Positions 45,807 through 58,590 of a DNA stretch of 64,000 nucleotides are shown here, in pieces. This DNA comes from Warburgia ugandensis. Its lineage: Eukaryota; Streptophyta; Magnoliopsida; Canellales; Canellaceae. The translations under genes were made by a program, and so were the position numbers. Below the pieces are notes generated by a model. It was not told the DNA's origin, did not search any database, and saw only the letters and a list, made by a program, of their open reading frames with translations. Numbering within the stretch: the first letter of the stretch is position 1; every line of letters starts with the position of its first letter. The DNA lies in NCBI GenBank assembly GCA_035236585.1, contig CP141132.1:21861945-21925944 (forward strand). Direction: 5' to 3'.

Positions 45807-47872
45807 TGATAAGTAGTTAGTTTTGAACAACAAGTTCCAAATTAGCATTACATATGTCATAAACTATTGGGCATTATTCTGGGAATTTTCCAAAATTCAT
45901 GACATATGCATTTCTAAACTAATAATATAAAATCTAATATTTCATATGTTCAAAAGCTAATCCATAGTAAGTATGTGATCTATTATAATTTTTTAGGAAT
46001 TAATTAGTGTTCTTAAAAAGGATGATCCAATGGTCAAGATCACATCACATGATAACCAATGATCTACATCAAACCTGAGAGCTGGGACCCATTGTCCATC
46101 ATTTCAAAATTCAAGTAAGGGTTAGGACCATTCTAAAGCAAGTAGATGAGTCCATGAAGCATTTGGAAGAATTCAAGATAATTAAAAATAGGCCCATGTA
46201 GAATCCTCCACCTTTGCATGTAATTTAAATCCATCTAAGCCACATGGGCCATGAAATAATGGTTAGGAGAAGTCAAGCAATGTAAACCATGAAGCTAAGA
46301 TGCAAGCCATTAAAGGCATCAAGCCATAAAAGAGGAGCCACTTAAGCCATCTAAACCAAGATACATTGGTCCACATGTTTTGAAGAAGTTGCACACAATT
46401 TTCCAAATTGAAAAAAATGTGTTTTGAAGAGCAGAAATAGGAAACTTGGACTATATCAACATGGGTAGGTGGCATGTTAAGTGGGACAATCATAGAAGAG
46501 ATCTTACCCTTAGACTTTCCTTTTTCACTCTTCCTCTCTTTTAGTCCAACTTTCCCTCTTTCTCTCATCCTCTTTCTCTCTCTCTCTACACCTTCCATCA
46601 TGAACACCTAGAAAGGAAGATCACACACAAAATTTGTGTGATATCCCCTTCTAATCCCTACCTTCTTAGTTTCTAACTTTCACCTTTCCTAAGTCTCCTT
46701 GCCTTATCCAACTATCTTTCCCTCATCCTTATCTTATCTCTATCTTTCCACCATTCATATCCCTTCTTTCCTTCTTCTTCGGGATAGAATTTTAGAAAAT
46801 CTTATCTCTCTTAGAAGGGGTGGAAATCATATACAAATACAGAGCCTGTCCACCGTCTATCTTTCTAGCTTCTCCTTGCCTCTTTAATAGGTGGTCCTCC
46901 ACGCATCCTTCTTGGAGGAGTTCCATGCCATCTTCCATAGCCGACCTCTACACATCCTTCAAGAGCATTCCACATTTCTTTTTTAGAGGTTTTACACAAC
47001 TCTCTCCATCTACTTCTCGATGCCATCTCCAAGCTAAGTTTCCATGCTATTTTGTTCCCTCCCTTGTGTGGTTTGTTCTTTCATTTCATGCACACTTTTA
47101 CTTGGGTGATTTTACACTTTGCTTTGCTTCAATTTGGCTTTAGTTCTCCTTGATCAAAGGCAATCTATATCTTGTAGTGACAACCAAGAGAGAGTAGTCT
47201 TTGAATCATTTTATTTCAGGATAGTGATTCTTTTCTAGCTTTCTTTACTTTGTTGCTTGTTCTTTTCTTGATATCATCCATCTCCATCTTCTTTGTTTCT
47301 CTCTTTTGGATTCATTCCCATATTTCTTTCATTCTCTTTGATTCTCATTTGGGTGTACACACATGGCCATCTTTGGATTGCATTAGAGATTGAAGATTGA
47401 AGTCAAGATATATTGCTTTTATGTTATTGAATCTTGTACCTTGTGTTTGTAATGTCTTTCATTCAATAAATAAAGTTGTTTCGTGTGCACTCTTCTTTCT
47501 ATGATCCATGTGCACTCTCATTAGTTTTGTGCATGCTTTGATACATGATGATGTTATTTGGATATTTGGTTTAGACATTATTCTTTAATCATGTTATTTA
47601 AATGTTTAGTTTATATTTCATTCAATGCTTATGTTTAGTTGCATCCTTAGATTAGATCTTAGTTTTAGGAAAGTTTCTAAATTTTAGTTTTAGAAAGTTC
47701 ATTATACATTTAGTTTTCTAAGTTGTTCATGTTTCTAGTTTGCATTAGTTTCCTTTCTTGAATTCATGTTAATTACATAAAGTCTTACTTTTAGAAAGTT
47801 TCTTTTTAGTTTAAGTTCTAATCTATGCATGTTTATAATTCCAAGTGCTTTTAATTCCTAGATTAAATCACC
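45807..47872 (+). repeat. 3' LTR of the Athila/Tat-like fossil, partial
   Basis: The LTR begins TGATAAGTAGTTAGTTTTGA after a polypurine stretch and aligns with 38633-42820 without the nested solo LTR. It passes directly into chromovirus gag sequence. Visible divergence from the 5' LTR is substantial, so the insertion is not recent. Confidence 0.7.
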
Positions 47873-48840
47873 CCTCTACCTACAAGAGAAGCACCAACCT
47901 TCCTTACCCCAATATGGTTTGCTAGGATGTTGACAAACATAAGTTGGACACTCACGTTGCTTTTCATCTCTCCTCCTAAAATGATTGAAAGTCATCTTGG
48001 TCTACCATGCAAAATTCTCCCTCACATCAAACTTCCTCTTCACATTCCCTTCTAACTTGGGGCCAGTTGCTCTTGTCCCTAGAAGAATCCCACAACTATC
48101 TCTCCAAGATGGATGCTAGTTCTGCCACCATAACAATAGTGGTAGGTTGAGAAATCAGAATCTTGCTCTTTAAGGCAAATTTCAACCCTTAAACAAACTT
48201 CTAAGCTGCCTTCTGCTCAGAACTACGCACATTAGGCATAAGCCACCTCAATCAAGTAAACACTGCCTTGTATTATGACATTATCCTAGATCCTTGCGTG
48301 AGACTCAGGAACTCTAAGTTCATCCTCTCCTAAGCATGTATAGCAATGTACTTATCTATAGACATTGTCTTAAGATCATCCCATGCTATCACACCTCCAC
48401 CCTTGAAGTAGTTACTCTCAACTCTAGGCCACCAAAGTGTTGCCTCACCAGTCAAGGCAAAGGTTGCTACTACTACCTGTCGATCCTTCAACACACCCAT
48501 TACCAAATAGATCCTCTGTACATCACAAAGCCAAGTCTCAACCACCTTTGAACCTTCCTAACCAAAGAACTTAGGAGTGATCCTCCTAAAACTTTCCAAA
48601 AGATTATCCACTCAAGGGTGATCATCATCCAAATCAGCATCTCTGGAAGACTCCCCTGCTCTTTCTAAGGGCCAATAAATTGCTACTTCATTAGCTAAAG
48701 TAGGAGCTCAACTACCTCCTCTACAAAGTTGTTATGGGGCCCATATTAGCCTGAGTGCCAACAGTACTTGACTTGTCTCTAGATGGAATATCTACACCAC
48801 CTCTCCAGGGAGGCATCTAAAATCTATAATGTTAATGAAA
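47873..48840 (-). pseudogene. gag-like region of the Tekay/Del-like chromovirus fossil
   Basis: On the minus strand, a capsid-type frame at 48545-48330 has ERIYLVMG-like wording followed by VVVATFALTGEATLWWPRVE, the gag motif with the conserved WW. A nucleocapsid-type GWCFSC remnant is near 47895. It belongs with the pol at 36350-38632 and is separated from it by the inserted element. Fossil. Confidence 0.75.
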
Positions 48841-48924
48841 TCCTAGTTGAAGGCTTTAAGTAATCATAACCTAATCCCCTATTTGTTGACATATATAGTT
48901 TACATGGCTATATGGCTTTGAGTA

Positions 48925-48951
48925 GTAAAAAGTAGGCTTTGATACCAAAAA
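48925..48951 (-). promoter_or_regulatory. Primer-binding site of the chromovirus fossil
   Basis: On the minus strand the order is GTTGTAACAATTTTTGGTAT then CAAAGCC. The TGGTATCAAAGCC stretch is close to TGGTATCAGAGC, the initiator-Met tRNA primer site used by many plant chromoviruses and Copia elements. It sits between the LTR end and gag. Confidence 0.75.
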
Positions 48952-51560
48952 TTGTTACAACTCGATTTTTTAGAAATAAGTTTTAAAAAGGTTCGTTACA
49001 AAAGAAATACATAATTGTCCAACATCCTAATACAACTCAAACTAATTGGAAGTCTAAGTAATTCATACATCTCCACAATTAGCTATCAACCTTCTTCTCT
49101 TTGTCTTTGTTTCTTATGCTAATCCTACCTAAACTCACACATGAAAATGTTGGTGTAGGAGGGTGACCACAACTTGGGCCAATGTAAAAATATAGCATCC
49201 AAGTACAAGTTGTAGTATAGACTAAATGAGTCATGGTTTCAATATATTATACATGTTCAAAGTGTTTGTCATGTGAGTTACTAAAAGATTTACTACCAAT
49301 TCAATCTTAATTTCTAAGATAACAATGTTTGCCTTTCACCATGTTTTCATCCAGATCTGGGAATATCAAGGCATGTCACAAGCTTAGAAACATAAACACA
49401 TGTATAATAGATGACTATACAAAGTGTTTACATCAACATGAGCATAAGCATAAATTTTTGCCATTCCTTAATTCATTTTCATTATAACATGTAATAAACT
49501 ACAATGGTTAATGCTCAATTTCGCAAAAACAAATTTTATCTCAAATTTCAAAATAAATCATCGATCAATGAAATCAATCTAAAGTGATATCTCTAATGAA
49601 ATCATTGATAAATTATTGACAAGTGTAGTAAGATAAGAAGTCAAATCCAATTCATAAAATCATCATCAATGTTGTCCTCAGATGGACCCACCTCTGACTC
49701 CAACAAGCTGTGAGATTTAAACTGCCCTACAATTTACTGGCTTGACTTGTCAGTCGAGTCCACGTACACTGTGTCAGTCCTTAGTGGCATACTATCCTAC
49801 CATTAAAACAAGGTCTAGACTCTCGAGAGTGATCGACATGTCCATAACAATCCAAACAATTATGCTTTATGTTGTTGCACATACCTACATGGACTGCTCC
49901 ACTGGTCCTCATGGGGTTACCAAGTGGCCCCAGAGTGTACCCCATGAAACAACACCATGCAATAAGCTCACATCTAGTAGCTCTAGTTGAGCCGATACTA
50001 ATTAGAGAACGGAGTCCAAACCTACTCATCCTAGCGTAGCATCAATAGAGGGAGTTACTCATTGCTCTTCAAATTGATTCCCAAAGGAAGCTCTATACTG
50101 AGCCATGATACCACCACACCAAAAAATGCATAAAATCCAAATCATTCATTTGTGCCAATTAACATTCATTATTCATGTTCCCACAAAGCTCATGCATCAT
50201 TCAATTTAAGAAATCCATCCATCATGAATGCAAATCATAGTCACATGCATCAACGGCCAACTATGGCCTTCTTCCAAAACCAAAATGCATAGTCATGTTT
50301 CAATAAATTGCAAAAATTGAAAAGTGATTAAGTATGCAAGTATAAGTGTTCAATAATCTCATTGGTGTATTGATGATTCAAATCAAACACATGAAACATG
50401 AAAAAGCCATGAGCATTGATGGAAATAGACATTACCATGCTAGCCAAGTTATTTCAATGTGCATGTCATAGATCATCTCTATTTAATGTTGGTTTTATCC
50501 CAGTTCCCACTTACAAGGTCAATTAAATGTTGAACTTATCTTGCTTCAAACATTACGTCATGAATTATTATTGAATTAAGTTAGAAACTTATTTATCAGA
50601 TTTTTCTTAGTGTATAATTTCCAAGATTCATCCTCAGGTGATGCTCTAATATAGTTCATGTTCCATGTGCTAATATAGTACATATTATAGCTTAGAGTAG
50701 TGTCCAAAGTTTATGATCATTCACACATTCCATGCCATCATTTCATGACTAGTAATATGATAAAATTTCATAGAAAACATTAACCCATAGATAGCATCAT
50801 TTCTATGCTAAAACAATAAAGTTTTCAAGCAGTTCCCTGTGTTGGAACAAGTAGATTTCAATAGTCCTATTGCAATGTTCCATACTAGTTCTAGTACATC
50901 CAATCTGTGAAATTTTATCATAAACACATCTTTTCACTATCCTATAATCATAAATCAACATGGATTAGCCAACTAGCCGGATATAACATGATTCTAAACA
51001 AATTGTAAACAATGTACATGGCTACCATTCATGCATCAAAATCAAGTGAACGTTCCAACACAAATTGGGCCACCACCCATTATCAATTCAAAATGAAACT
51101 TCTATATATCGTAGATCAATAATGGAATTTTAGAACAGATGCAAAATTTTTAAGATCAGTAGAGAAATAGGTGGCTAGATCATAGGGTGGATAAGGTGCC
51201 TCGTTGCCAATTGTACAACAAGCACTTCAATAACTCCTGTGAATTCCACTAAAATTCGCCATTGATTTGTTAATTTACTTGCATGATTTTAAAGTATTCT
51301 TTTTAATTTAAGTGTCTATTTACATATCAAGAACATCTCATGTCCATTAGTCTCTAGATCAGTTCACCAACAAAGGAAAAGATACATTAGTTTTCTGCAA
51401 GAAATGTGTAGAAACGATGGCTACTTTTCTTCCCTATAGCATGGAAATATTACATCTTTTCTCACAATTTTAAGGTGCAATTATTCCTCATCAGCAGGCT
51501 ACTAATTAAGATTAAGTTCAAGATCAGTCCAAAATCCATTGCAAAATTATGATGACCCAG
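48952..51560 (-). repeat. 5' LTR of the chromovirus fossil, antisense
   Basis: The inner edge is set by the PBS. The LTR end on the minus strand reads AAATCGAGTTGTAACA. The outer edge is uncertain. I place it near the GATGACCCAGATTTTTGTAA junction at about 51552-51571. The region around 49640-50110 is less AT-rich, and its open frames are not convincing genes. Confidence 0.5.
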
Positions 51561-51878
51561 ATTTTTGTAACAGATTGTGTAATACATTTTTCAAAGGCAG
51601 GGTGCCCTTAGTAGTAAATTTTTTTTGTAAAACACAACAGTGAAAATTCTTTTCTTTAGAAGTTGTTTTGTAAAACCCAAGTCATCACTTTATACATAAC
51701 ATAAGTAGAATTTTATACAAGATAAAATTCCATTGAAGGAATATACTTTTATTAAAATTTAAAATCCATCCAGTGGTTCACAGTATAGCCTGGGTATCAA
51801 TACAATACTTGTCCAAATTACATAATCCAAATTTCAAAGCTCACCATACAATAAAAACTCTCAATACAATACAATGCT
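51561..51878 (-). repeat. LTR-like sequence before the probable solo LTR
   Basis: Wording such as AAACACAACAGTGAAAATTC and CAAGATAAAATTCCATTGAA resembles the end part of chromovirus LTRs (compare 48965-49060). It probably continues after the inserted LTR at 54047. Confidence 0.35.
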
Positions 51879-52419
51879 TGTTAAGTGTTCAATTTTAGTT
51901 AAAATACCCCTAATTTAGTATTCAATTAGAGCATCTAGGCCATCAATTTCAAGATTTTAGATAAAATATTTTATTTTAGCTCTAATTGGCCATCCAATCA
52001 TTGAATTGCAAAACTTAACTGTCAAATGATCATCAGAGCTAATCAGAGGAGTAATGAATGGTTAAGCTAATTCTAATTGGGTCCTATGCATTGCAGATCA
52101 ATCAACTCGAGCTTGGTTGATCCAAATCAAATCAAGGAGATTGGATGGGGATGATGAAGCTTCCTGGAAAGAGAGGACTTTTAAGACTCTTAGGACAGAA
52201 GGAATGTGAAGAATGGAGGAGTTTTGTAGAGTTGTGGCAATGTTGGGTTACTAGTGGACCCCACTCCCTCTTTATCTCTCTCCCTCTCTTATCCTCTCTT
52301 TCTTTCTCTCTCACGACTCCATCTCTCTTATCTCCCCTCTCTCCCGCTCTCCCGCTCTCCCACGTCTCTCTAGTTTCCCATCTCTATTCTACTTCACTTT
52401 TCTCTCACCCATACTTTTC

Positions 52420-52516
<97 letters not shown>

Positions 52517-54046
52517 GTGCGCTTCCCCTTCTCGAAGATCCTTGTGCAGCCCCAGTTGATTGACTTAGGCATCTGAACCAGACACTTGACTCTTCCCTCC
52601 ACCATCCAGCACGGATCGGCTCTCCCATCTCTTGTAGATTGTCTCCATGCTTAAACCAAGATTCGTGATCCAGCACCCACATCTACACCCTGTTCATCCA
52701 ATTCCCAGCTAGGCATTGTCTACTTCTACCCAAAAAATTTCCAGTTGGTATTCTCCCTTCTCCATTGCGACCCACAACCATCCACTGGTATCATATGTCT
52801 GCCCAGTCATTGGGCAGTTGCTTTTCCAGTTTCTACCCTGCTAGAACCCAACTTCGTCCCTATCTCTCCATCTCCTCCTTTGGTTGGCTAAATAGAGGAA
52901 ACCCAAGAATGGGTTTTTCCTCTTTCCCTCACCTTCTTCCCCATCTCCAGCCAAGCTTCATCGGCCAGGTGACCCCAACTTCCAAATTAGGCTAGGACCC
53001 ATCATCGTCGACTTCCCCTCCATTCCTGCATCGTCAGTCTATACCTCCTATCTCCGGCCACCCTCATTCTCACTTACCTCCCTCCTACTTCATTGCCTAA
53101 CGCCATCCACCTCACTGACGTCGATCACCATACTAGTCATCGGCCGGCTAAGAGGAAGAAAACTCTAATCCGGTTTTCCTCCTTTTTCGCTTCCCCTCTC
53201 CTCTTTCCTCTTCTCCTCCTCCTTCTTCTTCCTTTCCCCCTTCCCCTCCTCCAGCATTTTCTCCTTGTAAGATTCCTTTGGTTTTTTTCATTTAAAATTT
53301 TTTTATTGATAAATTCTAGTTTTGCCCTCAGGTTTTTAATTAAAATCTCATTTCTATCCTTTTGCTTTAATTACATATGTGTCCCTATTTATTCTATTTT
53401 TACTTTATCTGTCTTCTAATTATCTAGGAACAATCCAATCCAGATCAGATCAATTAAGGGGTCTAACCCAATCAACGAGTTGGCATTAACCAACCAAAAA
53501 TTGCTCATTTCTCATCCCTTTCTTATCTGATTCCAAATCAACTTATAGTTTTGTTTTTAGGACAATCCTAGACCTAATGGATGTATCTGATCTTTAATAT
53601 GAAATTAGTAACTTAATATGATCCATCTAAATCTCAAAATCACAAATTACTCTAGATCTTGATAATTTTGAGGAATCTGACAAATCCAACTGGTAGATCT
53701 CTAATAAAAAATGTTTTGAAGACAGTGACAAAGGCTGATCAACTTTCAGAAGACCAAATTTGGAGATATTAACGATGATTAAGCTAGGGATGTAGTTTTT
53801 TCTTTATGTTATTTGGGTTATTTTATTTCTGTTTGAATTGGAAATTCTATAATAGTTAAAAATTGAATTGATCTAAACTCTAATTCTAATTCCAATTATT
53901 CTAGTAATTTTTTGTTATTTCTTTTTAATTTTTATTAATTAAATTTTATTTAAAACTCCATCTTTTAAAGCGAGTCCTTGTAGGATCGACCCGTAATTGT
54001 ATAGCTATACTACAATAGCCCATTCACTTGCGGTTAAACATCAATA
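51879..54046 (+). repeat. Probable solo LTR with TSD ATGCT
   Basis: The sequence starts TGTTAAGTGTTCAATTTTAG, the same as the LTR at 63054. It ends near CGGTTAAACATCAATA, after a GTAGGATCGACC block like that near the end of plant gypsy LTRs. ATGCT flanks both sides (51874-51878 and 54047-54051). Length is 2,168 bp. The inside has a long (CT)n tract and a C/T-rich transcript-leader-like part (52520-53270). The TG...TA ends are unusual, so the right edge could be a few bases off. Confidence 0.6.
52423..52515 (+). repeat. (CT)n microsatellite, about 46 units
   Basis: A near-perfect CT run inside the LTR, preceded by an imperfect CTCTC-rich zone from 52260. The same tract is found in the sister LTR at 63802-63887. 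Confidence 0.95.
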
Positions 54047-57000
54047 ATGCTCTCAAATAAAAATACATGTCTTCAAGTAATATACCCTAATTGATTATTC
54101 TTCCAAGTCTTCTTAAGTCTTGAGCTCCTAACTTTCCTTCTCTGTATCTGAGATGTTGTAAACATTCAAACATTTTCAATATCTCAGACACACTGAGTTG
54201 ATCAATCATCCAGACACTACTAGAAAATACTCCCTCATTTGGGAAGTATCATCACACTCAGCCATACTGAGTTGATAAAATACCCAGACTTTGTTGGAAA
54301 AATACTCCCTTATTTGGGTAGTATCGGCATCTCATTATGCCATCCATCATAATGCAAAATACTCAAAGGACAACTATGCCGTAGTTTTATCCACACCAGT
54401 GTGCTCAGATAACTACTTTCATACTCCACAAATACCAAATGTGAAAAATCATCTATGTCATGTCTATATGGGGAGACAGACCATCATAGTGGTGGCCTTC
54501 CCATAATTGCCCCACTCGACATTTTGCCTCTCTTTGAGCACGGTATCATCATATATATATATCACATTTCGGATAGCGGGTGGCCAAACCCTCATAACCC
54601 TCTTAGCATAGCATCCCCAGGCATATGCTTGTTTAAAACAAAAACCATAAGCCTCCTTGCTTCTATATAAAGTATTCTTTTACTTATGAGATGTCTTATC
54701 TGTTATATCATCATCCTCATATTTTGGTATTCTTATATCGAGGATAGGATTTCACTTCAAACTTAGGGATCATCATTTTCAATGAATGATACCCATGCTC
54801 ATATAAGTTTAGGGATCACCATTCTATATGAATGATTCCCATGTATTGATTTTATACTTATCAGACAATTTGTCTATTTATCTAGGGTTGGAATAACTTC
54901 TAGTTCCCTATTCACTTAGGGTTTTCTTTAATTCTAACTTAACCATTTTATGTGTTTTGGTTGGATCATAAAGGTTTTCAATGAATTTAATACATGTATT
55001 TACATTATACTTGTCAACATTTCCAGACATAAGATCATGTATTTCTTGTGTAGATGCATTCATAAAATCCTCCTACCTTCAAGTAGTGATTCGTCTTATT
55101 CAAATCTTCCATGATCCTAATTAACATATTAAATGTGTAAATCCATACATACTGTCAATATTTACACAATCTAAATAATTCTATATTTTCATCCTATCTA
55201 TATTCTTTGTCAAATCTTGTCCTTTGATATAAAGGATCTAGATCTTGTGTCCTATCATGATCTATCTTCTTTAGATAGTATTGATCAATAGATCTGATAG
55301 TTATACTTATTGATAAAGATCAAGAGCTTAGATCTTCTATCATCTAGTTCTTCTTTGATCTAAGTTCAATTATTTGATCATCCCTAAGGAGGATGATCTT
55401 GGTTCTCTTTCTTGAATCATATTTGATCAAGGGTTTGGATTCTCTATCTAGATTTGTCTACAACATACATACATAGATATATACTAAAATACAACATTAG
55501 GATTCTTATTGTTCTTGATCATTCAAGATCTTATGGATCTTGTTTGATCATCTTTATCTTACTTACAATTTTTATTAGGATTAGATTATTTACTAACCTT
55601 TTATGCTCTTATTATTATTATTCAACTAGTTAATATTTTACTAGTTGAAGAAATCTTATTCCATCCTAAGTCTAAATAGCTCCTCTTATTTCCAATTGAC
55701 TAAGGCTTACTAGCTGAATAGCTAAACACAAAGTGGTTACTTCAATCCTCACGTAAGGAGGCATTTAGACCTCACAAACGTCAATGAAAGGTAGGGGAAG
55801 AGCGAGGCTCTATTAGAGAACCCCCTTAACCACCATATTCATCATTCACTAGAGTGACCTTAGCTTAACCTTTCATAAGGTTCCTATGAGCATTTTAACC
55901 CTAAGTACTCTTTCTAATTGATTTTAATTAAATCCATGAACATTTAAAATGTCATTCATGGGATTTATTATTCTCCTAGTTTGGGTCAAGGATTTGATAA
56001 TCCTTATATTGTTCTACTAATTATAGTCCTTACTATCATTAATTCCATGTCATTCATTCCATGTAAATGTCCTTTAACTCTATTTTTCATTTAATTACAT
56101 TTTCAATCTAATTTACATAACATAAGCATTAAAGCATAAAAAAATAAAAAAATAAGTAAATCTAACAATTAAATCTACTAAGCATTAAAAAACATTTACA
56201 ATATCAATAATTCAAATAAAAATTTAACATGCCATAACTGTTCATTATGATCCAATGGCCATATTTGATTTCTATTCATTTTTCATTTCGTTTAAGGTTT
56301 AGATCTTAATCTTTCATTTTCCTTTTGATCTAATACATTTTCTTAATGTGATCAATGGATCATTGATGCATCTCATCAAATGATTTTATCCTTCTTGATC
56401 CAACTAATTAAGAAGATATTAAGCCATTTTATCCAATTTAATGGCATAGATCTTAATCTATCCCAAATTATCATCATCAAGCCTATCAATCCTTATGATA
56501 TTAACTTTATATCATCCAAATACATCCACACTACCCAATCATCCTTGATCAAATTGTTCAAGGAGATTGCCTTTCATTTTTATGGATTTTACTACTTTTA
56601 AGGGTCAAGATCTTAAGATCTGAAAAATTAATTACATCCAACCATTTAATTATTGTAATTATGCATTTAGATCATTAGATAAACTATTTTGAAAGGTTTG
56701 ATCATGCTTGATTAATTAGGTCATGAAGATCCATGCCCATTTTTATGATTTTTCTTCTTTTAATGTTAGATCTCTTAATTAAACACAAATCAGTCACTTC
56801 TAACCATTGATTTCCTATTCTAGAATCACAAGATCATAAGTGGATTAGAATTATAAAGTCTGATCATTTCAGATTTCACTAATCATAAGAATTAATAATA
56901 CTTTTCTTTATTAATAGAATTCTACATGCATCAAAACATAAATTTTTTGAGTTTAGTAACTTATACAAGTAACAAGGAATCTATAATACCTTTCATATCT

Positions 57001-58590
57001 AAATTCAGAGTTAAATTGAGCTCTCAATTAAGGAAACAAGGTTTCAGTTCAACAAATGGATGACTCAGATCTAATCTGGGCATACTGGGTGTGGGGATGA
57101 CCAGTGGCCCGCTCCTGTTACCACCTTTTACCCGTGATCTGCGAGGGGTGACCAACTATAGGCAAGACGGTCCAGATCTGGACCGTTGGATCACCCATCA
57201 CTGGATCTCCTTCATCCTTGATAGTCAACAGCCAATATTTCATCTCTTGGGGTTTTTGGGCCCTAGGAGTCCAACCAATTGCTCAGAAGTTTCATCTGAG
57301 TAGTCGAAGATGGGGATCTCAACCCTGTTGCCGGATTTGTCTTTCCCGATGGATAAATGGCCGTGGAGATCACCTGGAGGACGGATAACTTAAGGGAGGT
57401 GCTGGAATTGAAAGGGGGTTAAGTGGTGGCCTACCTTTGTCAGTCCAATGAAGGGATTTCACCAGAGAAGAGATTTACAGTTGAGAAAACTATAGGTTGC
57501 TGAAATAACATACAAACATCAAGATCTCCAGTTTCGTTGTTGGAGAAGGTGGGGGACCATGGGGGAAACACATACCACCCCGTTCTAAAGATAGTTAATG
57601 GTGCAAGATCACCGTTTAATGGCTAGATGGTCCAAAATAACTTGAAACATCCACGTGGATCATCATGAAAACCTAGGGCTTTTGTAGTCAGCCCTGTCTG
57701 ACCAGATCCAATAGTGAAGATTTGATTTTAATGGGTGTAAATGCATGGCTAATTGGATTAGGGTTTCTTGGGCAGAAAACTTGGTTTATCAAGGATGACG
57801 CGTCCCTTGACGCACCTCGATAACAGACATGAATTGTTTGTTAGGTGCGTCTAGGGACACTCTCCCAGGGAAAGAGAGAGAAAGAAGGAAAGGAGGAAAT
57901 GGGGGAGATGGGGGAGGATTCTGGAGCTGAAATTCTAAGGTAGTCTAGGGCACCTCGCGAGGCATTTTTAGGAATAATTTTGAGAATTTTTATAAGGTAT
58001 TTATAGGGATTTTTGAATTTCCATGATTACTTGTCATAATTATGTTTAATTTCTTTTTATTATTAAATTATCATTGGATTCCCCATATCACCTCCTTCTC
58101 CATTAGCAGGTGGTAGTGGTTTGACTCATGATGGTGGTCTTCTAGACCGTTGGCCCACCTTGTGGGCTCCACATAGTTATAAAAAGACTAACTTGCCATT
58201 TTAATTCCAAAAATGGAGAAAAATAGGGTTTATTCCTATGAACTTGGAATTGAGCATACCTAGTGGCGTTGGAAATGAATTTCCAAGTACATTCTAAATA
58301 TTGATGTCTTAGTTCTCAGTTATGAGTAAATTTACCATTTTATTCTTTTATTTATAAAAATAGACAAAATTAATTATTTTTCATTTTAACTTGGAATTGA
58401 ATGTACTTAGTGTCATTTCAATCTATTTTTTGAGTACATTCATAATTTATAAGTTTTAAATCATGTTTTAATCTCTATAAAAAGAGAATTTCCAATAACT
58501 GAATATTCTGGCCCAAAATTTCTAAAAATTCAAATTAAATTAAATTTCTCAATCAATTTATAAAAATTGGGGTTATTATAAAAATAGTGG
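54047..58590 (-). repeat. Probable antisense chromovirus LTR, rest of the copy split by the solo LTR
   Basis: No gene was found. The far edge reads, on the minus strand, TTATAATAACCCCAATTTTT, a plausible LTR start. Repeated phrases such as ACTGAGTTGAT and AATACTCCCT at 54195-54305 are a short local duplication. The open frame at 57091-57303 lies in a GC-richer patch and shows no domain I recognise. Assignment to an LTR is inferred from position and style. Confidence 0.35.

Larger units (their letters stand above)
38633..47872 (+). mobile_element. Athila/Tat-like Ty3/gypsy fossil inserted in the chromovirus
   Basis: The parts run in order. The 5' LTR starts TGATAAGTAGTCAA at 38633 and runs to 42966, including a nested solo LTR. 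A PBS-like stretch at 42967-42995 follows. Then come a short internal region and a purine-rich GGTTGGGGGTA just before the second TGATAAGTAG at 45807, where the 3' LTR begins. The internal part is only about 2.8 kb and keeps only the end of pol and the 3' non-coding region, so the copy is a broken fossil. Confidence 0.75.

Noticed and set aside
52145-53419. Host gene with Ser/Leu/Pro-rich product at 52145-52576 and 53093-53419
   Set aside because: The region lies inside a repeated LTR present again from 63054, and the frames are C/T-rich low-complexity sequence without domains.
57091-57303. GC-richer 70-residue frame as a possible host exon
   Set aside because: No domain, splice context or neighbouring exons were found. 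It sits within probable LTR sequence.
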